Assembly (NCBI GenBank): GCA_002163155.1
Contig: MAAO01000004.1
Location: 124,001-188,000 of the forward strand
Direction: 5' to 3'
DNA from: Halobacteriovorax marinus
GTDB lineage: Bacteria > Bdellovibrionota > Bacteriovoracia > Bacteriovoracales > Bacteriovoracaceae
DNA length: 64,000 nucleotides
In this document: positions 9,040 through 18,170 of the stretch, in pieces
Layout: each line of letters begins with the position of its first letter
Numbering within the stretch: the first letter of the stretch is position 1
The notes under the pieces: generated by a model
Databases searched by the model: none
What the model was told of the DNA's origin: nothing
The model's input: the letters and a program-made list of their open reading frames with translations, nothing else
Translations under genes and position numbers: made by a program

Positions 9040-9801
9040 ATGGAATTCAATCTAGGATTTATTAAATCTGATAATCAATTTTTATTAAAATCATTTAATA
9101 ATAATGCTGATGATAACGGAAAGATATTAGACCTTAGTGAATTAAAAAGTACTAACCTCCAGGCCCTTTTCTATGATGAAAACCATCTTGAAAATGAAGA
9201 TCTAAAGTCTTCACTCCTTGAAGATAGTAAGTTTTTTCCTATTCGTTCCACTAGCGATATTAAAGTTGATTTTGAAAATTTTGAGAAGATGCCATTTGAA
9301 GATGTACTCTCTCTATTTACAAAAGTTCATGACAATTGGTTACTACAAAATAATGTCACTCTCTTAGAAGAATTATTTAAAGTGATCAAACATCTCAATG
9401 CTCTCTGGCCAAATGATAGGACGACATTCTTTGAAGAATTATGGTTTGTCTTAAAATCAAATTTAGGAGCAAAATCATTGCGAATTATTTTCAATGATAT
9501 TGAAATGGGTAAGAAAGAACATGAAAAGAATAAATTAATCCAAGTTAAAATTGAAGGTGATAAATTTCCTAACCCTACTGCAGGGGGAGAACTTGAAGCT
9601 AAAATTATGGCCAGCTATGAAAAAGACTTCTCAAATCAATTAGAAATTTTAGAGTACTCTGCCGATAAAGGGCAACTTGTCATGACTACAACTATTAAGA
9701 AAAGTCCTGTGGTTATTATGGCGGAAGTATACGAACTCACAAGAATGCAAAAAGCTATTCTTGGAACTCTCTTCACTGGCCTCTCAGAAAACATTCAATA
9801 A
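9040..9801 (+). CDS. Unknown cytoplasmic protein
   Basis: 253 residues with no signal peptide, membrane segment or motif that I recognise. The N-terminus is Asn/Asp/Leu-rich, the middle (about 85-150) looks helical with several Trp and Phe residues, and the C-terminus contains a strand-rich VMTTTIKKSPVVIMAEVYEL stretch. The start ATG has an AGGA eight bases upstream. It is a single-gene unit followed by a good intrinsic terminator. Its codon use and AT content look like its neighbours, so there is no sign of recent transfer. Confidence 0.6.
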   Translation: MEFNLGFIKSDNQFLLKSFNNNADDNGKILDLSELKSTNLQALFYDENHLENEDLKSSLLEDSKFFPIRSTSDIKVDFENFEKMPFEDVLSLFTKVHDNWLLQNNVTLLEELFKVIKHLNALWPNDRTTFFEELWFVLKSNLGAKSLRIIFNDIEMGKKEHEKNKLIQVKIEGDKFPNPTAGGELEAKIMASYEKDFSNQLEILEYSADKGQLVMTTTIKKSPVVIMAEVYELTRMQKAILGTLFTGLSENIQ

Positions 9802-9803
9802 AT

Positions 9804-9835
9804 AAAGCTCCGAAAGGAGCTTTTTACTTTTTCTT
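9804..9835 (+). terminator. Intrinsic terminator after the 9040-9801 gene
   Basis: An 8 bp perfect stem AAAGCTCC / GGAGCTTT is closed by a GAAA tetraloop and followed by a T-rich tract running through 9835. It sits three bases after the stop codon. Its mirror side also has an A-rich run, so it may serve the converging gene too. Confidence 0.85.
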
Positions 9836-9847
9836 TTTTAATTCATT

Positions 9848-11434
9848 CTAATAACTAATAAACACATTCATTCGTCTCTGAGTACCTATTATAGAATCAA
9901 AACTTGTAGGAGAGAAACTCTTTAAATATTCTTGAATATAAGTTCTAGTTGTTCCATTTCCCCCTCGAGAAATATGACGTAAATGACAAGCGCCTAGATC
10001 TTGAGCAATATTGACTTCCTTTAATGAATCAAGAATTGTGATCTCAACAACTCTCCTGTGCGCAAGGCCCACAAAAGGAAATATCTCTACATTAATGATT
10101 CCCTCAGCAAGATAGAAATCTCCTAGTTTTTCTTTCTTAAATTCCTTTAGAGAGTAAGTTCTCTCTCCTATTCTAATTCGATACATGTCTATTACTAATG
10201 AAGCATCATAGGTCATTTGATACTCCTCTACTCTTCTTCTATAGACATCACAGCTCCTTTCTACGGGTAGCTCACGATAAGTCATACAAACGCCACTACG
10301 AATATTACAGTGCACCTCTTCTGTTCTGTAAACGGGGTGAAGCTCATTCCATTTCACCACTTTGTACTCTGTAGCATTTCCTTGAATAAAAACATTGGCA
10401 GAATCATTCTTATTTTGAATAAATGAGACAATCTCTTCTTCAGTCATTTGAAGAATGGTTTTTGTTTTAGGCAGCTCCTCGCTCTGATCATTTAAAAATA
10501 ATCCGATGACTTTTCCAGCAGAAAGGGATTCTACAAGATTCTGACTTCCAATAATTTTCCAATCACCACTTTTTGCAAATACTTTTTTAACATTCCCATT
10601 GATTGAACTTTCAAATGAGCTATCAACTCGCCCTAAAGCGTTTAATAAAGACTCTCCGTCATTTATATAAATGACTTTTTCAAAGTCTTTAGCTGACACG
10701 AGCAGAAGACTTTTCTTTTTTAGAACTTCTCTCTTCCATTTTTTTAATGAAAGTCCTTCAAAAATAAAATCTTCTATTTCATAAATAATAAAGTGATTAG
10801 AAATGAGCTTATTACCTATTTGTCCAAAATGTATTTCATTTGATTTAAGTTCATAACTCTTTCCCCCTTCCTTAGACAATTGAATCTCTTCATCATGATT
10901 TTCATAGCGGTAGAGATCAAAGTAATCTTTATCAAAGAAGTCGTTTCTAATATTGTTATAAAGAGAAATACTATATGAGAGATGATTTACACTGCCTTTA
11001 TAAACAGAATTAAAGTTAAAATTTGTATTCCACCAAACGAGATTCTTATTCACTTCTTCAAAGCGCAGACCAGAAAAGAGTTCAGTTTTACTTTGTTCTG
11101 TTAAATGAATTTCAAAACGGTTTAAGTCGTTAATAGAGAGCTTCTCAGAGGAATTGGAATCAATAATCCTCTTCATCTTTGATCTAAGGAATGAGTTTTG
11201 TTTTAAATTGAGAGTTTTCTTCTTCAAGCTTTCCGTTTCCAGATTACTAATAGTAAAAGTCATTTCCTTATGACTTTTTAATTTTAAAATGGGAAAGCTC
11301 ACAAGTCTGTGACTCGAATTTTCTTGCTGCTCAACTTCATGATTTTGATTGAGAGGTCTGGGCCCTTTTAGCTCATTTTTCTTTGAGCAAGAGGTGATCA
11401 TAAGTAATAGTGATAAAGTAATGAGAAATTTCAT
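9848..11434 (-). CDS. Orphan lipoprotein, 528 residues
   Basis: The N-terminus is a lipoprotein signal (LLLMITSCSKK, lipidated Cys about residue 16). No family is recognised. The rest is hydrophilic with alternating strand and helix, and Cys residues cluster in two pairs at about 374-392 (HCNIRSGVCMTY, RSCDVYRR), suggesting disulphides in the periplasm. The gene stands alone between a converging gene and the HIT/murA operon, and its start is preceded by AAGGAG. Envelope location is inferred from the lipobox only. The sequence gives no clue to activity. Confidence 0.6.
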   Translation of the reverse strand: MKFLITLSLLLMITSCSKKNELKGPRPLNQNHEVEQQENSSHRLVSFPILKLKSHKEMTFTISNLETESLKKKTLNLKQNSFLRSKMKRIIDSNSSEKLSINDLNRFEIHLTEQSKTELFSGLRFEEVNKNLVWWNTNFNFNSVYKGSVNHLSYSISLYNNIRNDFFDKDYFDLYRYENHDEEIQLSKEGGKSYELKSNEIHFGQIGNKLISNHFIIYEIEDFIFEGLSLKKWKREVLKKKSLLLVSAKDFEKVIYINDGESLLNALGRVDSSFESSINGNVKKVFAKSGDWKIIGSQNLVESLSAGKVIGLFLNDQSEELPKTKTILQMTEEEIVSFIQNKNDSANVFIQGNATEYKVVKWNELHPVYRTEEVHCNIRSGVCMTYRELPVERSCDVYRRRVEEYQMTYDASLVIDMYRIRIGERTYSLKEFKKEKLGDFYLAEGIINVEIFPFVGLAHRRVVEITILDSLKEVNIAQDLGACHLRHISRGGNGTTRTYIQEYLKSFSPTSFDSIIGTQRRMNVFISY

Positions 11435-11515
11435 ACCGACTCCTTTTGGAACCGGTATAGCTAAATATTGATTTGAAGTAATTTATTTTCTTAGAAATCT
11501 ATTCGAGTTTTTCAA

Positions 11516-11860
11516 CTATGAACCAAAGTGGCCCAATCTTTCTCCGCCCAGTACATGAAAGTGCGTATGAAACACTGTCTGACCAGCATTTGGCCCCACA
11601 TTTGTAACGACTCTAAAACCTTCTCGCTCTAAATCAGACTCTTTGGAAAATTTTGAGATCGCCAGATAAACGTCAGCAAGCTGCTTAGGAGAAGTTTCCA
11701 CCAATTCATTCACATTACCTGTATGTTCTTTATGCACAAATAGGTGGTGAATTTTGGCCATAGGGTTTAAATCTTTGAAACCAAAAACAAAGTCATCTTC
11801 ATAAATTTTCTGAGAAGGGATATCACCCTTAATAATTTTACAAAATAGACAATCGCTCAT
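11516..11860 (-). CDS. HIT-family nucleotide hydrolase (HinT-like)
   Basis: 114 residues, the usual size for HinT. The histidine triad HTHFHVLGG places His98, His100 and His102 as the nucleophile site, and the N-terminal CLFCKI pair (Cys4, Cys7) is common in this subfamily. Members hydrolyse adenosine phosphoramidates and acyl-adenylates. The ATG overlaps the murA TGA by four bases (ATGA), so this is the last gene of the rho-prfA-prmC-murA transcript. One could speculate about a link to acyl-adenylates from the adenylating enzymes elsewhere in the window, but nothing here supports it directly. Confidence 0.92.
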   Translation of the reverse strand: MSDCLFCKIIKGDIPSQKIYEDDFVFGFKDLNPMAKIHHLFVHKEHTGNVNELVETSPKQLADVYLAISKFSKESDLEREGFRVVTNVGPNAGQTVFHTHFHVLGGERLGHFGS

Positions 11861-13116
11861 GACTCTTCCGATACTCTTTGAATATTAGCACCTAACTTTT
11901 TAAATTTCTGATCTAAGTTCTCATAACCTCTATCAAGGTGATAAACGCGAGAGATTTCAGTTTCACCGTGAGAAGTTAGAGCAGCTATAATAAGAGCAGC
12001 AGAGGCCCTTAAGTCTGTACACATAACAGGAGCTCCAATGAGTTTAAGACCGCCTTCAATAACGGCGGTATTTCCCTTGAGCTCAATTTTTGCCCCTAAT
12101 CTAATTAACTCGGGTACATGCATGAATCTATTTTCAAAAATATGTTCAGTTATAATTGAACTACCTTCTACTTGAGTCACTAAGGCCATCATCTGTGCTT
12201 GAACATCAGTAGGAAATCCAGGGAAGGGAGCTGTATCAACCTTCGCTAAACTAAGTGTACTTGGTTCCACTTGTACAAAGTCGGCACCAACTTCTATATT
12301 GGCACCCATGTTTTTTAGAAGATTAATGACAAAGTCTAAGTGTTTTGGATTAAATCCATCAACTCTTACACTCGATTTAGTAGCAAGTGCCGCCATAATA
12401 TAAGTAGCAGCTTCAATACGATCTCCAATGGCCGTATATTCAACTTCTTTAAATTCTTTCACACCATCAATCACTAGACGATTCGTTCCAATTCCTGAAA
12501 CTTTACCACCCATAGCATTTAGAAAATTTGCGAGGTCATCAATTTCAGGCTCAAGAGCTGCGTTTTCAATAACGGTTTGTCCCTCAGCGAGAGAGGCGGC
12601 CATCATTAAATTTTCCGTGGCCCCAACAGAAGGAAAAGCTAGAACTAAGTGAGCTCCTTGCAAAGGTCCATCAGTTTCAGCGTAGACGTATCCACCTTCT
12701 AGAGTAATTTTGGCACCCATTTTTTCTAAGTTAGATAAGTGTAAATCAATAGGTCTCGTTCCAATGGCACAACCACCTGGCAGAGAAACTTTTGCTTTAT
12801 GTAATCTTGTAAGGATTGGTCCCAGTGTAAAAATTGAGGCCCTCATTGTTTTCACAAGATCATAAGTTGCCTCATGAGAGTTTAAAAGAGCAGGCTCTAG
12901 TTCAATAGTTTTACCATCGCGCTTAACTCCTACACCTAAGTTCCCTAGAAGCTTAAGCATAGTATTAATATCTCTAAGATTTGGAACTTCATTAAGAGTG
13001 ATCTTCTTATTACTTAAGAGAACACCTGCCAATATAGGAAGATAAGCATTCTTAGCTTTTGAAATTGTTACTGATCCAGATAGTTTACACGGACCATTTA
13101 TTATTATTTTATCCAT
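11857..13116 (-). CDS. murA: UDP-N-acetylglucosamine 1-carboxyvinyltransferase MurA
   Basis: 419 residues, full length. MurA transfers enolpyruvate from phosphoenolpyruvate to UDP-GlcNAc, the first committed step of peptidoglycan synthesis in the cytoplasm. Lys22 in the AKNA motif and catalytic Cys116 in PGGCAIGTRPIDLH are both present, so fosfomycin sensitivity would be expected. The RDI and GYENLD segments also match. It lies 11 bases after prmC and overlaps the HIT gene by four bases. The first codons of the strand repeat at the start look complete, and the ATG fits the family N-terminus. Confidence 0.97.
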   Translation of the reverse strand: MDKIIINGPCKLSGSVTISKAKNAYLPILAGVLLSNKKITLNEVPNLRDINTMLKLLGNLGVGVKRDGKTIELEPALLNSHEATYDLVKTMRASIFTLGPILTRLHKAKVSLPGGCAIGTRPIDLHLSNLEKMGAKITLEGGYVYAETDGPLQGAHLVLAFPSVGATENLMMAASLAEGQTVIENAALEPEIDDLANFLNAMGGKVSGIGTNRLVIDGVKEFKEVEYTAIGDRIEAATYIMAALATKSSVRVDGFNPKHLDFVINLLKNMGANIEVGADFVQVEPSTLSLAKVDTAPFPGFPTDVQAQMMALVTQVEGSSIITEHIFENRFMHVPELIRLGAKIELKGNTAVIEGGLKLIGAPVMCTDLRASAALIIAALTSHGETEISRVYHLDRGYENLDQKFKKLGANIQRVSEES

Positions 13117-13127
13117 TTTTAATTTCC

Positions 13128-14027
13128 TTATTTCTTAGCAAGTATAAATCGGTTTCGATTTGTGTAGTCTTGCAATACTTCTACAGTGGAGAATCCAATA
13201 TTTTGACAAAGATCTGCAAGGTTCTCAAGATGATCCTCATGCCCTTCCATCAAAAACATTCCCTCTTCATAGAGTGAGTTGTGTACTTGTTTAAATAAAT
13301 CTACAAACCATAAATCATAGGTTTCATCTTTTAAATAGAGAGCTAAGTGTGGTTCATAGCTATCCACTTGATCGTGAACAAATTCACGGTCATTCTCTTC
13401 TTTAATATATGGGGGATTACTTACAATAACGTGAAATTTTTCACTAGAGAGATCTTTCATTCGATCAGTATAAATGAGATTTAGTGAAGACTCTCTAGGA
13501 ATAGTAAAACGCAAATTAAAATAGTTTCTTCTAGCGACTAAAAGAGCTTCTTTAGAAATATCTGTAGCAAAGGCCTCTATAGGTCTTTCGAACTCTTGCA
13601 ATAGTGAAATTATAATTGCACCACTACCCGTTCCAATATCTAAAACTCTTATGATTTCATCAGATTTTCTTGTCCACTCTTTAACAAGCTCAACAGATTT
13701 TTCAACTAAGATTTCTGTTTCATTTCTTGGAATAAGAACAGAAGGTGTGACATCAAATTCTGATTTATAAAAATGCGCTCTTCCCCTAATATACTCCAAA
13801 GGATAAGCCTTCATAAGACAATCAAAGAAATAAGTTATGGGGTTTTTTCCACTGGGAATATATTGAGACTCAAAGAGGTCATCCACATTCACAAGCTTTT
13901 GCAGAGCGAATTGTTCTAACTCATCTTTTAATCGCTGTTTAGATAGACCCGGATAAGATTTAGCTAAGAAATCTTCTCTCTCTTGGTAAAAATTATCCGT
14001 GAATGTTCCTAAACTCTTTGAGTTCAT
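13128..14027 (-). CDS. prmC: Release factor glutamine methyltransferase PrmC (HemK)
   Basis: 299 residues. It methylates the glutamine of the GGQ motif of release factors. The SAM-binding loop DIGTGSG is at residues 130-136, the substrate-binding NPPY at 204-207, and RNETEILVE at about 101-109 is the typical PrmC-specific segment. Its ATG overlaps the last base of the prfA stop, so enzyme and substrate gene are coupled, as in many bacteria. The N-terminal helical domain (about 1-90) is present. Confidence 0.95.
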   Translation of the reverse strand: MNSKSLGTFTDNFYQEREDFLAKSYPGLSKQRLKDELEQFALQKLVNVDDLFESQYIPSGKNPITYFFDCLMKAYPLEYIRGRAHFYKSEFDVTPSVLIPRNETEILVEKSVELVKEWTRKSDEIIRVLDIGTGSGAIIISLLQEFERPIEAFATDISKEALLVARRNYFNLRFTIPRESSLNLIYTDRMKDLSSEKFHVIVSNPPYIKEENDREFVHDQVDSYEPHLALYLKDETYDLWFVDLFKQVHNSLYEEGMFLMEGHEDHLENLADLCQNIGFSTVEVLQDYTNRNRFILAKK

Positions 14028-15100
14028 TAATCTTCTTGGCCTTTAAGTAGTTCTGCTTGATTGTGAGCAATCAAGGCCTCTGTTACTGCGCCCATATCCC
14101 CTTCAATAATCTTATCTAGAGAATAGAGAGTTAAGCCAATTCTGTGATCTGAAAGTCTTCCTTGAGGATAGTTATAAGTTCTAATTCTCTCAGATCTGTC
14201 ACCAGTCCCAATTAGTCCTTTTCTTTCAGCAGCTTCAACAGCATTTTTCTCTTGCAGCATCTTATCGTAGATTCTGTTTTTAAGAATTTTAAGAGCTTTT
14301 TCTTTGTTTTTTAACTGAGACTTCTGATCCTGGTTAGCTACAACTGTTCCCGTAGGAATGTGAGTTACCCTTACAGCAGAATCTGTCGTGTTAACTGACT
14401 GCCCACCTGCTCCACCAGAGCGGTAAACATCAATACGAACTTCGTTCATATCAAGTTCAAATTCGAGATCATCTGTTTCAGGCATTACTGCCACTGTAAT
14501 AGTCGAAGTATGTACACGTCCCTGAGATTCCGTTTTTGGAACTCTTTGAACTCTGTGTACTCCTGATTCATATTTTAATTTTGAATAAACTTTTTCACCA
14601 GAGACAGAGAAGATAACTTCTTTAATCCCTTCATCACTTTCAGAGATTGAAACTTGTTCAGATTTAAAACCTAGATCTCTGAAGTAGTTAAGATACATTC
14701 TATAAACATTTTCAACAAAAATAGAAGCCTCGTCACCACCGGCACCTGCTCTAATTTCCATCATAACGTTTCTATCATCTAACGGATCTCTTGGAAGAAG
14801 AAGAATAGTAAGTCTATCTTCCATAACTTGAATTTGAGGTTCATTTTCATTTAGGATTTCTTTAGCCATCTCCCTCATGTCTTCGTCTTTTTCGTTTTTT
14901 AGAATATCTTTCGCTTCATCAATATCTTCTTTAATTTGCTTATATTCTTTAAACGCGACAACAACTTCTTCAAGATTGGCCCTTTCGCTTGAGATTTTTT
15001 TAAATTCTGCTTGTCTGTCATAGATTGTAGGATCAGCTAACTTTTCAGTTAGTACTTCAAACCTGTCAACTACACCATCAAGCTTATTAAAAATAGACAT
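14027..15100 (-). CDS. prfA: Peptide chain release factor 1
   Basis: 357 residues. It ends translation at UAA and UAG. The codon-reading tripeptide is PKT at 188-190 (a PxT variant that fits RF1 rather than the SPF of RF2), and the peptidyl-hydrolysis GGQ is at 232-234 within GGAGGQSVN. The helical N-terminal domain (1-100) is intact. It follows rho by 65 bases, which include a terminator-like hairpin, and is coupled to prmC downstream. Confidence 0.97.
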   Translation of the reverse strand: MSIFNKLDGVVDRFEVLTEKLADPTIYDRQAEFKKISSERANLEEVVVAFKEYKQIKEDIDEAKDILKNEKDEDMREMAKEILNENEPQIQVMEDRLTILLLPRDPLDDRNVMMEIRAGAGGDEASIFVENVYRMYLNYFRDLGFKSEQVSISESDEGIKEVIFSVSGEKVYSKLKYESGVHRVQRVPKTESQGRVHTSTITVAVMPETDDLEFELDMNEVRIDVYRSGGAGGQSVNTTDSAVRVTHIPTGTVVANQDQKSQLKNKEKALKILKNRIYDKMLQEKNAVEAAERKGLIGTGDRSERIRTYNYPQGRLSDHRIGLTLYSLDKIIEGDMGAVTEALIAHNQAELLKGQED

Positions 15101-15107
15101 AGGTTAT

Positions 15108-15143
15108 TCCTTAAAACTAAAACGCCCAACGTAAAGAAGGGCG
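15108..15143 (-). terminator. Terminator/attenuator between rho and prfA
   Basis: On the minus strand a CGCCC / GGGCG stem with an 11-base loop (15123-15143) is followed by TTTTAGTTTT down to about 15112. It sits just after the rho stop and eight bases before prfA. It could end most rho transcripts while letting some pass into prfA. The stem is short, so readthrough is likely. Confidence 0.6.
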
Positions 15144-15165
15144 CATAGGTAATTCATTTCTTTAT

Positions 15166-16413
15166 TTAAGAGTTCATCGACTCTAAGAACTCAGCATTCG
15201 TCTTAGATTTCGTTACTCTTTGGAGCATAAACTCCATGGCATCAATTGTAGACATTGGGTGAAGCACTTTTCTAAGAACGTAAGTTCTTTGTAGATCAAG
15301 TGGATCCATCAGCAGGTCTTCTTTACGAGTTGATGACTTATTAATATCTAGAGCTGGGAAGATTCTCTTCTCTAGTAGTTTTCTGTCTAGTTGAATTTCA
15401 GAGTTACCAGTTCCTTTGAATTCCTCAAAGATAACCTCATCCATTCTTGAACCAGTATCAACTAGTGCAGTTGCAATAATTGTTAGAGATCCACCATTTT
15501 CAATATTTCTAGCGGCTCCAAAGAATCTCTTTGGTCTGTGAAGAGCATTTGAGTCAACCCCACCAGAAAGAATTTTTCCAGATGGTGGAACAACAGTGTT
15601 ATAAGCACGAGCTAGACGAGTAATTGAATCAAGAAGAACAATAACATCGTCACCAGCTTCAGTAAGTCTCTTAGCTTTTTCAAGAACCATTTCTGCCACT
15701 TGAACGTGACGGTTAGCAGGTTCATCAAAAGTAGAAGAAACAACTTCTGCTTTTACGTTTCTCTTCATATCTGTAACTTCTTCCGGTCTTTCATCGATAA
15801 GAAGAACAATGAGTTTAGCATTTGGATGATTATCAGAAATCGAGTTGGCCATCTCTTGGATAAGCATTGTCTTACCAGCTTTAGGAGGGGCTACAATTAA
15901 ACATCTCTGACCAAAACCTTGAGGAACAAAGAGGTTAATCATTCTTGTAGAATAATTAGTTGGCTTTGACTCAAGATTGATTTTCTTTTCAGGGTACAGA
16001 GGAGTTAAGTTATCAAAGAGAACCGTCTTCTTGTGAGCTTCTGGAGTCTGACCATTAATAGTTTGAACTTTTAATAGAGCAAAGTATCTCTCGTTATCTT
16101 TTGGTGGTCTAATTTGACCTTCAATCGAGTCACCCTTTCTAAGACCGAATCTCCTAATCTGACTTGGTGATACGTAAATATCATCCGCACCCGGTAGATA
16201 GTTATATCCAGGAGATCTTAGAAACCCAAAACCATCCGGTAGAATTTCTAAAACACCTGATCCAAAAATATCTTCGTTATTTTTAGCTGATGTTTTTAGT
16301 AGTGCAAAAATAAGCTCATGAGTTTTCATTCCTGAAGCATTTTCTACTTTTAGTTTTTCACCCAATTTATTGAGTTCTTTAACTTCCATTTCTCTTAGGT
16401 CATTAAGGTGCAT
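15166..16413 (-). CDS. rho: Transcription termination factor Rho
   Basis: 415 residues. Rho is an RNA-dependent hexameric helicase. The N-terminal helical domain (1-45) is followed by the RNA-binding cold-shock-like fold with GFGFLRSP at 61-68, and the ATPase has the P-loop APPKAGKT at 175-182 and a Walker [14 protein letters not shown] segment. The strand before the P-loop reads VPQGFGQR where most Rho proteins have PIGKGQR or PIGRGQR, an unusual substitution. It is the first gene of a five-gene operon with a good sigma-70-like promoter about 130 bases upstream. Confidence 0.96.
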   Translation of the reverse strand: MHLNDLREMEVKELNKLGEKLKVENASGMKTHELIFALLKTSAKNNEDIFGSGVLEILPDGFGFLRSPGYNYLPGADDIYVSPSQIRRFGLRKGDSIEGQIRPPKDNERYFALLKVQTINGQTPEAHKKTVLFDNLTPLYPEKKINLESKPTNYSTRMINLFVPQGFGQRCLIVAPPKAGKTMLIQEMANSISDNHPNAKLIVLLIDERPEEVTDMKRNVKAEVVSSTFDEPANRHVQVAEMVLEKAKRLTEAGDDVIVLLDSITRLARAYNTVVPPSGKILSGGVDSNALHRPKRFFGAARNIENGGSLTIIATALVDTGSRMDEVIFEEFKGTGNSEIQLDRKLLEKRIFPALDINKSSTRKEDLLMDPLDLQRTYVLRKVLHPMSTIDAMEFMLQRVTKSKTNAEFLESMNS

Positions 16414-16537
16414 TAAGCGTATCTCCTGATAATTTTATTTTTTGGATTTTATTTAGTGAAGTTCTCTTAGCCCCGACGTGCTTTTTTGAAAATTAATTTC
16501 GAGGGAAAATTTTGAAACTGTTAGATTTGTTAAAACC

Positions 16538-16567
16538 ATTATCCTTGATAATGAATAAAATTGTCAA
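16538..16567 (-). promoter_or_regulatory. Sigma-70-like promoter of the rho operon
   Basis: On the minus strand TTGACA (16562-16567) and GATAAT (16538-16543) are separated by 18 bases, close to the housekeeping consensus. The predicted start lies about 120 bases before the rho ATG, leaving a leader long enough for autoregulation, as is known for rho in other bacteria. The leader shows no clear regulatory hairpin. Confidence 0.7.
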
Positions 16568-16578
16568 GATGATATTGG

Positions 16579-16608
16579 TTGCCATAGTGCGCTATTTTAA
16601 TCTATATA
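16579..16608 (+). promoter_or_regulatory. Possible promoter giving a leaderless ruvX transcript
   Basis: TTGCCA (16579-16584) and TATATA (16603-16608) are 18 bases apart. The -10 box ends only nine bases before the ruvX ATG at 16618, so transcription would begin at or next to the start codon. There is no Shine-Dalgarno sequence in front of this ATG. Both observations fit a leaderless mRNA, but the boxes are only partly matched. Confidence 0.4.
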
Positions 16609-16617
16609 ACTAAGTGC

Positions 16618-17085
16618 ATGATAAACTTCAAAGACTACCCAAATTTCAATAAATTCAAAGGTTTAAATATCCTCTCCGTAGACTATGGACTCAAAGTCAC
16701 CGGTTTGGCCCAGTTTTGCCCCGGTCGAGAACCTTTTCCCCAGGCCCTGGGCAGAGTTATTTATCAAAGTGACGAGCAACTCATAGAAGAACTTAAGATA
16801 TATATTGAGGATGAGTTCTTTGAAGTGATCGTGCTAGGAATCCCTTTCTATCTGGATGGCAACGAATCCAAGATGACCAAAACCGTACGTGCCTTTCACG
16901 ACAAGTTAAAACTAGCACTACCAGACCAAGCTCTCTACCTACAGGATGAAACTCTCAGCTCTTCTGCCGCTCAAGATCGCATGATGAATTCTCCACAATA
17001 TAACTTTAAGGTTGATCCCAAGAGGATTGACGAAGTGGCCGCGACAATTATCCTTGAAGACTTTATGACAAAAACAACTCTTTAG
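16618..17085 (+). CDS. ruvX: Putative pre-16S rRNA nuclease / Holliday junction resolvase-like RuvX (YqgF)
   Basis: 155 residues with the RNase H-like fold of the YqgF/RuvX family: LSVDYGLKVTG at about 19-29 carries the first acidic residue, LGIPFYLDG the second strand, DETLSS at about 114-119 the Glu, and KRIDEVAATIILEDF near 136-150 the last Asp. In E. coli the protein processes the 5' end of 16S rRNA. Divergent from rho and 41 bases before mltG. The start lacks a ribosome binding site and lies just after a TATA-like box, hinting at leaderless translation. Confidence 0.9.
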   Translation: MINFKDYPNFNKFKGLNILSVDYGLKVTGLAQFCPGREPFPQALGRVIYQSDEQLIEELKIYIEDEFFEVIVLGIPFYLDGNESKMTKTVRAFHDKLKLALPDQALYLQDETLSSSAAQDRMMNSPQYNFKVDPKRIDEVAATIILEDFMTKTTL

Positions 17086-17126
17086 GGGTTGTCTCACCTT
17101 GCGAAGCCTTATATCCTAATTTCACT

Positions 17127-18170
17127 ATGACAAAAAAACATCTCTTTATCTTTTTAGTATTTGGCCCACTGCTTGGAATCTTAGGCGCTGGTGTTAAGGT
17201 TTATCACTCTATCGCTCTTTGGGAATATGAAGGTGAAGAAAAATCCTTCATTATTAAACCCGGAGAAGGTTTTGGTAAAATTAACTACCGCTTAAAAAAA
17301 CAAGAACTCATAAGCAGTTCAAAGCTTTTTTATCGCTACAATAAAATCAATAACAACATGAGTAAGTTTAAAACTGGGAATTACATCATTAAGCCTGGTA
17401 CGAATATGCTTACGATTATCGATATTCTGACTAAAGGAAAGAGTGTCACTATTAGTGTTACAGTTCCTGAAGGCAAGAACCTGTTTGAAATTGCTAAAAT
17501 TTTAAGCAAGAAGAGCATCACTAATGCAGCTGACTTCATTAAATATGCAAAAGATCCAGACTTTGTCTCAGAGCTTGGAATTCCTGCTTCCAGAATTGAA
17601 GGTTATCTCTACCCTGAGACCTATAAGTTCTCAAAGAATTCTCCGGCGAAACTTGTTATTAGAACAATGGTGCACACTTTTCAAAATAAAACTAAAGACA
17701 TCGACTTCTCTAGCTCTGCTCTTTCAAAGCATTCTATTATTATCTTAGCCTCAGTGGTTGAGAAAGAAACTGGTGCCAGCTTTGAGCGACCTCAAATTGC
17801 GGGAGTCTTTCACAATAGATTAAAGAAACGAATGAGACTTCAATCTGATCCCACAACCATATATGGAATTTGGGAATCTTATAATGGGAATTTAAGAAAG
17901 AGACACTTACTTGAAAAGACTCCTTATAATACTTATAAGATCCCAGCGCTGCCAAAGGGACCTATTTCTAATCCAGGTCTTGAATCAATCAACGCTGTTC
18001 TAAATCCCAATTCTCATAGCTTTCTCTACTTTGTTAGCAAGAATGATGGAACCCATGTCTTCTCTAAGAGTTACCGCGACCACATAAAAGCGGTGAATGA
18101 GTTTCAAAAGAACTCTAAGAATAGAAAAGGTAAATCTTGGCGTGATTTAAAGAAGAAAAAGAAGAACTAA
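17127..18170 (+). CDS. mltG: Endolytic murein transglycosylase MltG
   Basis: 347 residues. MltG cleaves nascent glycan strands at the inner membrane. An N-terminal membrane anchor (about 5-25) is followed by a LysM-like region and the YceG domain, with catalytic Glu in ILASVVEKETG (about residues 208-218) and the SDPTTIYG and family ALPKGPISNPG segments. The C-terminus is Lys-rich. It runs with ruvX, a common pairing, and its stop abuts the stop of the converging gene at 18171 with no spacer. Confidence 0.93.
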   Translation: MTKKHLFIFLVFGPLLGILGAGVKVYHSIALWEYEGEEKSFIIKPGEGFGKINYRLKKQELISSSKLFYRYNKINNNMSKFKTGNYIIKPGTNMLTIIDILTKGKSVTISVTVPEGKNLFEIAKILSKKSITNAADFIKYAKDPDFVSELGIPASRIEGYLYPETYKFSKNSPAKLVIRTMVHTFQNKTKDIDFSSSALSKHSIIILASVVEKETGASFERPQIAGVFHNRLKKRMRLQSDPTTIYGIWESYNGNLRKRHLLEKTPYNTYKIPALPKGPISNPGLESINAVLNPNSHSFLYFVSKNDGTHVFSKSYRDHIKAVNEFQKNSKNRKGKSWRDLKKKKKN

